A stretch of DNA of 64,000 nt, taken from contig JAJDUR010000032.1 in assembly GCA_022826585.1 (NCBI GenBank), positions 17,615-81,614 on the forward strand, in the 5' to 3' direction. Source of the DNA: Dehalococcoidia bacterium (GTDB lineage: Bacteria > Chloroflexota > Dehalococcoidia > Tepidiformales > Tepidiformaceae). Every line of letters starts with the position of its first letter. Position 1 is the stretch's first letter. The position numbers and the translations under genes are program-made. The notes beneath the pieces are model-generated. The model was not told the origin of the DNA, did no database searches, and worked only from the letters and a program-made list of their open reading frames with translations. This document shows positions 7,796-16,053 of this stretch, in pieces.

Positions 7796-8116
7796 CTAGG
7801 TTCCCGGCGGGCGGTAGGGGACGCTCTTCGCGATGGCTTCGTCGACCGTCTCGGGGGCGACCAGCACCGTGACGCTCGCGCTAAGCGCTCCGGCGGCGCC
7901 GACGGCGAGGGAGACCGCCGTGGCAGCCGCGTCGTCGGGCAGGTCCGCGATGATGAACAGGTCGGTTTCGCCAAAGGCGTAGTAGAGCGACTCGAGGGTT
8001 CCGCCCACGCCTTCGACCGTCTCGGCCAGCGCCGCGCGACGGCTGGTGCCGCCCTCCTTGACCAGGCCCGCGAGGCCTTCCTGTGTGTAGCTCGCCTGGA
8101 GCAAGTACTTGCCCAT
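7796..8116 (-). CDS. GYD domain-containing protein
   Basis: A 106-residue dimeric alpha/beta-barrel-type protein starting MGKYLLQASYTQEGLAGLVKEGG, the usual N terminus of the GYD family, with LYYAFGETDLFIIADLPDDAAATAV in the middle. GYD proteins have no firm biochemical role. The fold and size recall small PII-like regulators, and it lies 145 bases upstream of amt on the same strand, so a link to nitrogen uptake is possible but unproved. Confidence 0.85.
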   Translation of the reverse strand: MGKYLLQASYTQEGLAGLVKEGGTSRRAALAETVEGVGGTLESLYYAFGETDLFIIADLPDDAAATAVSLAVGAAGALSASVTVLVAPETVDEAIAKSVPYRPPGT

Positions 8117-8363
8117 CTCCCTGCCTCCTCAACGTGATGGTCTATGCCTACCAGCGGGCCCCGCGGGTGGTCAAGGCTGCGGGCGCGGCATTGGCACCGA
8201 AAACGGGGGCTGGGTGGGACTGCCGCGCCCGGGGACTCGCTCGTTCTTGCCCCTGGCGGGAACCCTGCGTGTAAGTCGGACGGGGGTCGGTTAGGCTCCG
8301 ACCCATTGCAGGCCCCGCCCGAGCAGCGTCCGGCACGGGCAGCCGGACCGGGAGAAGGTAGCC
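8117..8363. other. divergent promoter region between GYD and P450 genes
   Basis: No gene is seen. A hairpin GGGTCGG-N7-CCGACCC lies at 8284-8304, with the possible -10 box TAGGCT (8292-8297) for the P450 in its loop, so the inverted repeat may be an operator. The P450 has the ribosome-binding site GGAGAAGG. Confidence 0.4.
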
Positions 8364-9626
8364 ATGTCGCCGACGACGTCTTCAACCGCCGACACCTCGC
8401 CCCCGGACGAGTCGATCATCGACGCGAGCGACTTCGACGGCGCCGAGTTCCTCGCGGACCCGTACCCGCTCTACCGCCGGCTGCGCAGGCACCATCCCGT
8501 CTACCACGACCGGTTGCACAACCAGTGGCACGTCACCCGGTACCGGGACCTCGTGGAGGCATTCCGCGACGAGGGGGCCTTCGGAACGCGCCCGCACAGC
8601 TATGAAACGGATGGCGTGCTGGGGCCGACCATGCTGAGCCTGGGGGGCGCGGAGCACGCGGAGCAGCGCAATCTCGTGAGCGACGCACTGGTGGGCCGGA
8701 AGCTCGATGCGTTCACGCCGATTGTGCGGGACGTGGCCCGCTCGCTGGTCGATGGGTTCGCCGGCCGCGGTCGCGTCAACCTCACGCAGGAGTTCACGAG
8801 CCAGCTCCCGATCCGCGTGATCATGACGATGCTCGGCCTGCCGATGGAGGACTTCGCCCTGTTCCAGCGGTGGTACCAGCAATTCATGATGGGGATGGGG
8901 TGGGCCGACGACACGCGAGCAACCGCCCTCAGAGCCAGGGCGGAGTACGAGGCGTACATGACGCCCTTCCTCGAGGCGCGGCGCCGCAACCTTGGCGAGG
9001 ACCTGACCTCGCGGCTCATCCGCGAGGGCGTTCCCGACCCCGCGCTCAAGACGTTCGTGTCGCTGCTCCTGTCGGGCGGCGGGGAGACGACGGACAAGGC
9101 GATGGGCAACATGTGGCTGAACGTGCTGCAGGAGCCCGAGCTGGTCGCGCGGCTGGAGGCGGATCACGGCCTGCTGGACCACTACTTCAGCGAGACGATG
9201 CGCCACTCGCCGCCGGTTCACCGGGAGGACCGGGGCGCGACGCGGGACGTCGAGCTGGCGGGCACCCTCATCCCCTACGGAGCGGTGGTGCGGCTCTGGA
9301 TCGCGTCCGGCAATCGCGACGAGACGGTCTTCGACGACCCGGATCGGTTCGACCCGTTCCGCGGGGACCTGTACTCGGAGCGGGATCTGCGAGCCGGGTA
9401 CTTCCGCGACGGCCTGTTCGGACACCTCGGGTTCGGGCTCGGGCGCCATTTCTGCATCGGCTACCAGCTCGCGCGGCGGGAGGCAATCGTGGGGGCGGAG
9501 GAGTTGCTGCGCGTGATGAAGTCGCCCCGGCTGGCCGACGAGCAGATGGACACCATCAGGGCGCGCAAGCGGGGCAGCAGCATCCGCTCGGTGGGAGACC
9601 TGCTGGTGGAGTTCGACCCGCGCTGA
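8364..9626 (+). CDS. cytochrome P450
   Basis: A complete 420-residue class I-type bacterial P450. I-helix: LLSGGGETTDKA; K-helix ExxR: FSETMRHSPP; haem loop: HLGFGLGRHFCIGYQLARREA with Cys364 as thiolate ligand. Soluble, no membrane anchor. Bacterial P450s of this type hydroxylate hydrophobic substrates using ferredoxin electrons. No ferredoxin or reductase lies nearby. The haem loop is closest, by eye, to the P450 at 35215, which shares GETTDK/GDTTDK and H-F-C-x-G-Y-x-x-A-R. The substrate is unknown. Confidence 0.95.
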   Translation: MSPTTSSTADTSPPDESIIDASDFDGAEFLADPYPLYRRLRRHHPVYHDRLHNQWHVTRYRDLVEAFRDEGAFGTRPHSYETDGVLGPTMLSLGGAEHAEQRNLVSDALVGRKLDAFTPIVRDVARSLVDGFAGRGRVNLTQEFTSQLPIRVIMTMLGLPMEDFALFQRWYQQFMMGMGWADDTRATALRARAEYEAYMTPFLEARRRNLGEDLTSRLIREGVPDPALKTFVSLLLSGGGETTDKAMGNMWLNVLQEPELVARLEADHGLLDHYFSETMRHSPPVHREDRGATRDVELAGTLIPYGAVVRLWIASGNRDETVFDDPDRFDPFRGDLYSERDLRAGYFRDGLFGHLGFGLGRHFCIGYQLARREAIVGAEELLRVMKSPRLADEQMDTIRARKRGSSIRSVGDLLVEFDPR

Positions 9627-9654
9627 GTCCAGGGAACACCCGCGGCACCTGGAC
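9627..9654. terminator. hairpin between convergent genes
   Basis: GTCCAGG (9627-9633) and CCTGGAC (9648-9654) form a 7-bp stem with a 14-base loop exactly between the convergent P450 and acyltransferase stops. Confidence 0.4.
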
Positions 9655-10559
9655 TACGGGCGTTCCCGCTCGTCGCTCGACCGGTGCTCGGCGACCTGTC
9701 GCGCGACATCGGGGAAGGCGGGGTCGATCTCGTAGCGGTAGTCGTCCCAGAAGCCGTCGCGGAGCGGATCGAAGCGGCGGGGCGGCGTCGCGGCGGCAAG
9801 GGCCACCTGCTTCATGCAGCGCTCGATCTCGTCTCGCCGGGTGACGGCTTCCCCCGGCGGGACCGGGGGGAGCACGCAGACGGTCATGGACTGGTGTGTG
9901 CGCAGGGTGGGGGCGAAGGGGTGCTCCCAGACACGGTGACCGCCGGTGACGACCACGGGGAGGAGCGGACGGCCCAGGCGAGCCGCCAGGTTGAAGGCGC
10001 CCGGCTGGAAGGCGAGCTCGATGCCAAGGATGGAGCCCTGGGGGAAGAGCAGGATGCTGTCCCCGGCCTCGACGGCAACGCCCGCCTCGCGGCGCAGCGT
10101 GCGGGTGGTCTCGATCGGCCGCTCGGGACGGATGAAGAGGTGCCGCCCACGCGCCAACTGGGCGCCGAGGAGCGGGAACGTGGCGAGCTCGTCGCGGGCG
10201 ACGGCGGTGAACGAGAGGGGCAGGTGGAGCAGGGCAACGCCGTCGGAGAAGCCCTCATGGAGGGAGACGACCACGTAGCGCTCGCGCCGGTCGACATGCT
10301 CCAGGCCTTCGATACGGATGCGGAGGCCGATGAGGCGGGCCGCGAGACGGGCCCACCAACGCTCGGCGGTCCTTCGGGCCCGCCGGCCGTGGAGCCGGTC
10401 GGGCAGGGCCGCGGCAAGGCGCAGCACGATCATCGCGGGGCCGAAGAGGATGAGGACGGCTGCCCAGGCCCTTACCCACTCGCGGGAAGAGGCGACCGCG
10501 AAGTGGCCGCCGGCGAGCATGCGCGAAGCCCCGGCGGCGCCGGGATGCTCAGGCGTCAT
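9654..10559 (-). CDS. PlsC-like 1-acyl-glycerol-3-phosphate acyltransferase family protein
   Basis: A 301-residue protein with the acyltransferase blocks: SLHEGFSDGVALL (H-x4-D catalytic motif), HLFIRPERP (block II region), LLFPQGSILG (block III, with Gln for the usual Glu) and LPVVVTGGHRVWEHPF. An N-terminal hydrophobic stretch, AWAAVLILFGPAMIVLRLAAAL, should anchor it to the membrane. It probably acylates a lysophospholipid or a related acceptor. It overlaps the upstream thioredoxin-fold gene by 11 bases. FPQGS instead of FPEGT could alter specificity. Confidence 0.85.
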   Translation of the reverse strand: MTPEHPGAAGASRMLAGGHFAVASSREWVRAWAAVLILFGPAMIVLRLAAALPDRLHGRRARRTAERWWARLAARLIGLRIRIEGLEHVDRRERYVVVSLHEGFSDGVALLHLPLSFTAVARDELATFPLLGAQLARGRHLFIRPERPIETTRTLRREAGVAVEAGDSILLFPQGSILGIELAFQPGAFNLAARLGRPLLPVVVTGGHRVWEHPFAPTLRTHQSMTVCVLPPVPPGEAVTRRDEIERCMKQVALAAATPPRRFDPLRDGFWDDYRYEIDPAFPDVARQVAEHRSSDERERP

Positions 10560-10881
10560 CGGCGGGGCGGGCCGCGCGAGCGAGGGCGCTGCGAAGCTCG
10601 CCCTCGTCGGGAACGACACCCTGTGTCGTGACCTTCCCGTCAATCGTCACGACCGGAGGGTGCCAGCCGCCGCGGCGCAGGGCATCGAAGATGTGGTTGA
10701 ACCAGGGCTTGATATGGACCTGGACGCAGGGCAGGTCGGAGGCGACGCGCTGGACGAGGCGGACGGTGAGGTCACACTCCTCACAGACTGCGTGGGGGAC
10801 GTTCAGGAAGAGCTGCCGGCCGGTCATAGGATAGACCGTCACGACGGTCACGGGCGGGGCGGCATTCGATGCGTCGGTCAT
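10549..10881 (-). CDS. thioredoxin-fold (glutaredoxin-like) protein
   Basis: A 110-residue protein from MTDASNAAPPVTVVTVYPMTG. A CEEC motif in VPHAVCEECDLTVRLVQRVASD lies after the first strand, where thioredoxin-fold proteins carry CxxC, and HPPVVTIDGKVTTQG provides the cis-proline and last strands. It could reduce a disulphide or bind a metal; no partner is evident. The stop overlaps the acyltransferase start, so both are on one transcript. The longer upstream frame (54 codons) has no typical coding pattern and was dropped. Confidence 0.7.
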   Translation of the reverse strand: MTDASNAAPPVTVVTVYPMTGRQLFLNVPHAVCEECDLTVRLVQRVASDLPCVQVHIKPWFNHIFDALRRGGWHPPVVTIDGKVTTQGVVPDEGELRSALARAARPADDA

Positions 10882-11042
10882 CTCAACCAGCGTACGGGAG
10901 CGGGCGCCGGCGCTGCACCTCCTGAACGGTAAAGGGCAGGAGGGGCAGAAGGTGAGGGGTTGCCGGGCGTGCTCCGCGACCGGAGTCTCCGTTCCGGCGA
11001 CATCCGGGGACCGGCCAGACCCCGGGTGTTCCCCAATCGACA

Positions 11043-11071
11043 TTGACGAGCCCGATGGGCGTGCCTATTCT
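11043..11071 (+). promoter_or_regulatory. sigma-70-type promoter for the carrier-protein gene
   Basis: TTGACG (11043-11048), a 17-base spacer and TATTCT (11066-11071) followed by GGCGCC. It is one of the best -35/-10 pairs in the window; transcription should start near 11078, leaving a leader of about 36 bases. Confidence 0.65.
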
Positions 11072-11113
11072 GGCGCCCCGAATGGTTCCAATTTCCTACA
11101 GGAGTGTGTACCC

Positions 11114-11353
11114 ATGGCCACAACGGAAGAACGGCTGAGGAAGCTGGTTGATGACAATCTGGAGATCGAGGGCCGAACGCCCGGGACGCCCCTTAACGAG
11201 GGTCGCAACATCGCCGACGCCGGGGTGCCTTCTCCCGACATCGTGGCCTTCTGGAAGCTCGTGAACGAGGAGTTCGGGGTCGACATTTCCGCCGAGCAGT
11301 TCTCCGAGCTGCTGACGCCGTCTGATCTCATCGCACACCTGGACTCAGCCTAG
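11114..11353 (+). CDS. solitary acyl carrier protein-like protein
   Basis: A 79-residue acidic protein with the carrier-protein pattern: LRKLVDDNLEIEG helix 1, then IADAGVPSPDIVAFWKLVNEEFGVDIS. The Ser of GVPSPD stands where phosphopantetheine is attached, but the usual DSL is SPD, so whether it is modified is open. There is no FabF or synthase neighbour, so it is not the fatty-acid ACP by context. The ribosome-binding site AGGAG and the promoter at 11043-11071 support this ATG. Confidence 0.8.
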   Translation: MATTEERLRKLVDDNLEIEGRTPGTPLNEGRNIADAGVPSPDIVAFWKLVNEEFGVDISAEQFSELLTPSDLIAHLDSA

Positions 11354-11503
11354 GCGTCGCCGGTCGCGGCTCTCGAGAGGCGCGCGGCCCGCGGTGGCGG
11401 CTCCCTTTGCCGACGTTGGTGGCGTCCCTGGAGATTCCCGGGGGCGTAGAGTTGCGCGTGTCGTTCTCGTGACGGACACCGAAAGCGGAACAGGGACTTG
11501 CCG

Positions 11504-12412
11504 ATGAGTGATCCCGAGGCAGTCTGGAGACTGCCAGAACCGCACTCCGTGCTGGACGTCCCGGTGGACGGGGACACGGTGATCAAGGTGCGGCGGCACG
11601 GGAACCCTGCCGGGCCGCGACTCGTGCTGAGCCACGGCAACGGCCTCGCCATCGACCTCTACTACCCGTTCTGGTCGCTTCTCGAAGAGGAGTTCGACCT
11701 GGTGTTGTACGACCTGCGGAATCACGGCTGGAACGAGATCGGCTCCCAGGATGGACACAACGTTCCGACGATCGCGCGTGACCAGGAGACGGTCCAGGAG
11801 GCGATCGACGCGGAGTATGGGGAGAAGCCGAAGACCGGGGTCTTTCACTCCGTCTCGGCCATGACGACGCTCCTCTCGCCGGAGCAGTGCCGCGGATTCT
11901 CCGGGCTGTTCCTCTTCGATCCACCGCTCCGCAGGCCAGGGGTCAGCCACGAGGAGTTCGACGAGGCCTCGATCAAGACAGCGGGCATGGCTCGAAAGCG
12001 GGGCTACCGCTTCAAGAGCAAGGAGGCCTTCGCCGAGCTGCTGGGCTTCTCGCCGAACTTCCGGAACACCGTCCCGGGCGTGCTCCAGCTGATGGCGGAC
12101 ACGACCCTTCGGGAGCTCCCCTCGGGGGAGGGCTACGAGCTGATCTGCCCACCGGAGTACGAAGCGCAGATCATCGAGTACGCGAGGATCTTCGCGGTGT
12201 TCATCGACTTCTCCGCCCTGGCCTGCCCGGTCAAGGCGTACGGGGCGGATCCGACCCTGCCCTACGCCTACCTTCCCACGCTCGACCTTGGCGACATTCG
12301 AGAGGTCGACTACGACTTCCTTCCCGATGCGACGCACTTCCTCCAGCTCGAGCAGCCGGAGGCCTGCGTGGCGGCCCTGCGGGAGTTTCTCGAGCAGCAG
12401 GGCCTGCGCTAG
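11504..12412 (+). CDS. alpha/beta hydrolase fold protein
   Basis: A 302-residue protein with the oxyanion region VLSHGNGLAIDLYYPFW, strand VLYDLRNHGWN, and the C-terminal His region DATHFLQLEQPE. The nucleophile elbow reads GVFHSVSAMTTLL, with H-S-V-S in place of G-x-S-x-G. The ATG was preferred over a TTG two codons earlier because AGGGA lies seven bases before it. A -10-like TAGAGT-TGCGCG is at 11447. It probably cleaves an ester, lactone or epoxide; the acid residue is not certain. Confidence 0.85.
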   Translation: MSDPEAVWRLPEPHSVLDVPVDGDTVIKVRRHGNPAGPRLVLSHGNGLAIDLYYPFWSLLEEEFDLVLYDLRNHGWNEIGSQDGHNVPTIARDQETVQEAIDAEYGEKPKTGVFHSVSAMTTLLSPEQCRGFSGLFLFDPPLRRPGVSHEEFDEASIKTAGMARKRGYRFKSKEAFAELLGFSPNFRNTVPGVLQLMADTTLRELPSGEGYELICPPEYEAQIIEYARIFAVFIDFSALACPVKAYGADPTLPYAYLPTLDLGDIREVDYDFLPDATHFLQLEQPEACVAALREFLEQQGLR

Positions 12413-12434
12413 ACGTTCGGGGGCTCTGCGGCCG

Positions 12435-13607
12435 TTAGCTGTTGGCCAGCAGGGTGCGCATGCGGTCGACCCCTTCGACGATTTCCTCAAGGGAGGCGGC
12501 GTAGCTGAAACGCAGGTAGCCCTCACCCAGGTGCCCGAAGCTGGTCCCGGCGATCACGGCGACCCCCGCCTCTTCGAGCAGGCGTTCCTGCAGGGTGCGG
12601 GCATCGATGCCGGTCCCGGAGACGTTGGGGAAGGCGTAGAACGCGCCGCCCGGATCGACACAGCGCACACCGGGCACCTCGTTGAGTTCCCGGATGATGA
12701 CCTTGCGGCGCTCATCGAACGCCTCCGTCATGACGTCGACGGCATCCTGTGGGCCTTCGAGCGCTTCGATCGCCGCGTACTGGGTGGCGGCGTTGGGACA
12801 GCTGTAGCTGTTGATGGCGAGCCGCTCCGCGAACGGGAAGAGGTCCGGCGGGAAGACGCCGTAGCCGAGCCGCCAGCCGGTCATCGCGTACGTCTTGCTC
12901 CAGCCGTCGAGAACGATGAGTCGGTCGCGAAGCTGCGGGTAGTTGAGCCAGGACACGTGCGAGCGGCCCTCGTAGAGGATGCGGGAGTAAATCTCGTCGC
13001 TCAGGATGACCACGTCGGGCCAGCGCTCAAGGCCCTCGACGAGGCGCTCGACCTGCTCGCGGGTGTACACGCCACCGGTCGGGTTCGCGGGGCTGTTGAG
13101 GATGATCAGGCGCGTGCGTTCATTGATCTGGGCGAGGACCTGGTCGGGGTCGAAGGTGAAGCCATCGGCCTCGTGCAGCTCGATGGGGATGGGGGTCGCA
13201 CCGGAGAAGCGGATGACCGACTCGTAGATGGGGAACCCGGGGTTGGGGTACATGACCTCCGCGCCGGACTCGCCCATGAGGAGGGCCGCGAAGAACATGA
13301 CCGGCTTCGCCCCCGGCGTGATGAGCACCGTCTCGGGATCGACGTCTGCGCCATGGCGGCGCTCAAGGTCCCTGGCCACCGCCTCGCGCAGTTCGGGGAT
13401 GCCGGCGCCCGGCGTGTAGCCGTGCTTCCCCTCGGCGAGGGCGCGCTTGCCTGCCTCCACGATGTTGTCGGGTGTGGCGAAGTCCGGCTGACCGATGCCG
13501 AGGTTGATGATCGAGCGGCCCTCTGCCGCGAGCCTGTTCGCTCGAGCGAGGACCTCGAACGCCGTTTCCGTGCCGAGACTGCGGGCGGCGGCGGTTGGAA
13601 GAGCCAT
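12435..13607 (-). CDS. PLP-dependent class I aminotransferase (aspartate aminotransferase-like)
   Basis: A 390-residue fold-type I aminotransferase. IINLGIGQPDFATPDNIVEAGKRAL begins the domain; NSPANPTGGVYTREQVERL is the conserved Asn-Pro-Thr-Gly region; SDEIYSRILYEG holds the PLP-ring Asp and Tyr; DGWSKTYAMTGWRLGY holds the Schiff-base Lys. The C-terminal YLRFSYAASLEEI carries the substrate-carboxylate Arg. Likely substrates are aspartate, glutamate or aromatic amino acids with 2-oxoglutarate. It faces the hydrolase gene convergently with only 22 bases between. Confidence 0.93.
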   Translation of the reverse strand: MALPTAAARSLGTETAFEVLARANRLAAEGRSIINLGIGQPDFATPDNIVEAGKRALAEGKHGYTPGAGIPELREAVARDLERRHGADVDPETVLITPGAKPVMFFAALLMGESGAEVMYPNPGFPIYESVIRFSGATPIPIELHEADGFTFDPDQVLAQINERTRLIILNSPANPTGGVYTREQVERLVEGLERWPDVVILSDEIYSRILYEGRSHVSWLNYPQLRDRLIVLDGWSKTYAMTGWRLGYGVFPPDLFPFAERLAINSYSCPNAATQYAAIEALEGPQDAVDVMTEAFDERRKVIIRELNEVPGVRCVDPGGAFYAFPNVSGTGIDARTLQERLLEEAGVAVIAGTSFGHLGEGYLRFSYAASLEEIVEGVDRMRTLLANS

Positions 13608-13775
13608 GGTCGACCTCCGAACTCAGCGTGCGCTCCAGCACCGAGAGTACTCCGCCGCCGGTTAGTAAAGCGCAACGGCGCGCCCCGTCACAACGGGCAC
13701 GGGCCTGGATACTCCCCGGCCTGACTCCGGCATTCAGCCAGACTCGATGAGGTGCGCCGGAGCGCCCGCGTTCGG

Positions 13776-13796
13776 TGGCTCCCGGCGTGGGAGCCA
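13776..13796 (-). terminator. possible terminator hairpin of the two-component operon
   Basis: TGGCTCCC-GGCGT-GGGAGCCA, an 8-bp stem 48 bases beyond the histidine kinase stop on its strand. No T-tract follows. The rest of the gap at 13608-13843 holds the aminotransferase leader and no gene. Confidence 0.35.
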
Positions 13797-13843
13797 TCCT
13801 GCTCCCAGACTCAATCGATCAGCGGGTCGGGGAGCGGGCACCA

Positions 13844-15265
13844 TCAACTCGCCTCGATTGCGTGTGCCAGGGGGAGGCGGATGACCGCTGTGACACCCAG
13901 TCCGGGCCCTGCGCTCTCGAGGTTAACGGTACCGCCGTGCGCTTCAACGATGGCCCGCGTGATCGCCAGCCCCAGGCCAGTGCCGGCTATCCCCCGGCTG
14001 CGGGACTGGTCCGTGCGGTAGAAGCGATCGAAGACGTGGGGCAGGTCGGCGGGCTCGATGCCGGCCCCGTCATCGACGACCGAGATGACCAGCGTCTCGC
14101 CGCCTTCCAGCTCGGCCCCGAGGACAACGGCTCCGCCTGGCTCGGTGGCGTGGATGGCGTTGCTCAGGACGTTGCCCAGCGCCTGGCTCATGCGCATGCG
14201 GTCGAGGCTCATCTCGGGGAGGTCGCCGGAGACGCGCAGGGCCAGATCGACCTCGCGGGCCCGTGACTGCGGCTGCCAGCGCTCCGCCTCCGTGTTGAGC
14301 AGCGAGGCGACCGAGGTGGCCTCAAGGGTGAGCCCCAGTTCCCCATGGTCTGTCTCCGCGAGCGAGTTCAGGTCGGACACGAGGCCGCGCAGGCGGTGCA
14401 CTTCCTCGATGATGAGGTCGGATGCGCGCTCGGGGGCCTGGAGGCCGTCGGCCAGCCCCTTCGCTTCCAGCTGGATGACGCTCAGCGGCGTGTTTAGCTC
14501 ATGGGAGACATCGTTCACGAGCCGCCTGCGGAGCTCACGCTGGGTCTCCAGGGCGGAGGTCATGTGGTTGAAGGCGGCGCTCATCCTGCCCAGCTCGTCC
14601 GAGGACGTGACCGGCAGCCGGGTGGTGTCGCCCTGGGCGATGGCCTGGGTGGCCTCGGTGAGGGCCGTGACGGGCGCCGTGATCCGCCGGGACAGCCAGC
14701 CGGACAGGAGGATGGCGACGCCGGCCGTGAGCGCGCCGCCAATGAGGGTGATGAGCAGCAGCGTGTTGAGAAACCCGTGCGACTCGCTCGACAGAAATTC
14801 CCGGTTGACATCCACGTAGACGTAGCCGACGGGCTGGTTCGTCGCCAGGTCGGACACGGTTTCGCGGCGCTCCCCCAGATCGGGCGCCGGTTTCCCCGGG
14901 ACCACCATGGAGAAGTTGTCCCACACGACACGCCCGCCGGTGTCGACGATGACGACCCGGACCGGATCCCGGTGGAGGGCCTCGAGATGGTCCTCCTCGC
15001 CTTCATCGGAGCCCTCCGCTCCGGGCGCTTCGCGGGAGCCGTACCCGGCCTCCAACAGCGTCCGATCGGCTGTTCCCCAACCACCGGCGGCCGTGTACTC
15101 GCGGCTCAGGTTGCGGGCCAGCTGGGTGGCCTCGTCGTCACCGATCTCGTCGACGAACTCGCCCAGGCGGGACTGCGTCGCGTAGTAGCCCACCGCCACG
15201 CTGACAAGGACGGCGAGGACGACCACGAGGACGGTCGCGCCCATGATTCGCCAGCGCAGCGACAT
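13844..15265 (-). CDS. membrane sensor histidine kinase
   Basis: A 473-residue kinase: helix 1 at about 7-28, extracytoplasmic sensor to about 165, helix 2 at about 168-190, HAMP to about 243, HisKA with phospho-acceptor His255 in VSHELNTPLSV, then HATPase with N box NVLSNAIHATEPGG, DDGAGIEP and GTGLGLAI. The sensor has a Cache/PAS-like VRVVIVDTGGRVVWDN strand pattern and an acidic insertion EGSDEGEEDH. It phosphorylates the response regulator encoded just upstream, sharing TGATG. The signal is unknown; the lipoprotein gene before the pair is a candidate target. Confidence 0.95.
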   Translation of the reverse strand: MSLRWRIMGATVLVVVLAVLVSVAVGYYATQSRLGEFVDEIGDDEATQLARNLSREYTAAGGWGTADRTLLEAGYGSREAPGAEGSDEGEEDHLEALHRDPVRVVIVDTGGRVVWDNFSMVVPGKPAPDLGERRETVSDLATNQPVGYVYVDVNREFLSSESHGFLNTLLLITLIGGALTAGVAILLSGWLSRRITAPVTALTEATQAIAQGDTTRLPVTSSDELGRMSAAFNHMTSALETQRELRRRLVNDVSHELNTPLSVIQLEAKGLADGLQAPERASDLIIEEVHRLRGLVSDLNSLAETDHGELGLTLEATSVASLLNTEAERWQPQSRAREVDLALRVSGDLPEMSLDRMRMSQALGNVLSNAIHATEPGGAVVLGAELEGGETLVISVVDDGAGIEPADLPHVFDRFYRTDQSRSRGIAGTGLGLAITRAIVEAHGGTVNLESAGPGLGVTAVIRLPLAHAIEAS

Positions 15266-15942
15266 CAGCCGTCCTCCGCCACGAACCGGTAGCCGGCGCC
15301 GTACACCGTCTGGATGGGCTCCCGTCCGGCACGGTTGATCTGCTTGCGCAGGCGGGCGATCTGGCTGTCGATGGCGCGATCGAATCCCTCGAACTCGTTG
15401 CTGAAGGTCAGCGAGATGAGTTGCTCGCGGGTCAGCACCTGGTTGGGATGCCGCATGAAGGTTGCCAGAAGGGCCATCTGCGCCTGGCTCAGGGCCACGG
15501 GTTCCTCGTCCACCGCGACGGCGCCGGTGGTCTCGTTCAAGGTGATGCCGGCGCGCGTGAGCACCTGCTGAACCTTGCCCTTGACGCGACGCAGCACGGC
15601 CTCGGCGCGGGCGACGACCTCCTCCGGGTCGAACGGCTTGATGATGTAGTCGTCAGCTCCGCTCTCGAGCCCCGTGATCCGCTCGGCGGGGGCTTCCCTG
15701 GCGGTGAGCATGATGATGGGAACGTCCGACTCGCGGCGGAGGATCCGGCACAGATCCACGCCGTCGAGGCGGGGAAGCATGAGGTCGAGGATGACGAGGT
15801 CGGGAGCCAGGTCGCGGGCCAGGGCGAGGCCGCTTTCGCCGTCGTGAGCCATCTCGGCGGAGAAGCCGGCGCGCTCGAAGTACACCTTGACCCAGTTCGC
15901 GATCCGCCTGTCGTCTTCGACTATCAAGACCGTGGCGCTCAT
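15265..15942 (-). CDS. OmpR/PhoB-family response regulator
   Basis: A 225-residue regulator. The receiver domain has acidic pocket Asp10/Asp11, phospho-acceptor Asp53 in LVILDLMLPRLDG, Thr in IIMLTARE and Lys in DYIIKPFD. The C-terminal winged helix contains NQVLTREQLISLTFSNEFEGFDRAIDSQIARLRKQI and ends VYGAGYRFV, the PhoB/OmpR signature. It lies directly before its kinase and after a terminator hairpin that separates it from the lipoprotein gene. Half-site candidates lie before the lipoprotein gene at 17254-17272. Confidence 0.95.
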   Translation of the reverse strand: MSATVLIVEDDRRIANWVKVYFERAGFSAEMAHDGESGLALARDLAPDLVILDLMLPRLDGVDLCRILRRESDVPIIMLTAREAPAERITGLESGADDYIIKPFDPEEVVARAEAVLRRVKGKVQQVLTRAGITLNETTGAVAVDEEPVALSQAQMALLATFMRHPNQVLTREQLISLTFSNEFEGFDRAIDSQIARLRKQINRAGREPIQTVYGAGYRFVAEDG

Positions 15943-15966
15943 CAGGAGTCCTCGTAGAACATTCCT

Positions 15967-15998
15967 GGACGCGGCGCCTCGGGAGAGACGCCGCGTCC
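15967..15998 (-). terminator. terminator hairpin after the lipoprotein gene
   Basis: GGACGCGGCG (15967-15976) and CGCCGCGTCC (15989-15998) form a perfect 10-bp stem with a 12-base loop. It lies between the lipoprotein stop and the response regulator start, on their common strand. Confidence 0.6.
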
Positions 15999-16053
15999 AC
16001 TCGCGGGATGCACTGCTTGTCAGCGTACACCCCTTGCCGGGCGGGACCGGGCG

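Noticed and set aside
6163..7872. 569-codon plus-strand frame antisense to amt
   Set aside because: The minus strand encodes an obvious Amt protein with all motifs; the antisense translation has no pattern.
10882..11043. N-terminal extension of the thioredoxin-fold protein
   Set aside because: The 54 extra codons show no domain pattern and run into the divergent promoter at 11043-11071.
15967..15998. Hairpin before the response regulator considered as a riboswitch
   Set aside because: A simple 10-bp stem directly after a gene end, with no conserved aptamer features; a terminator is simpler.
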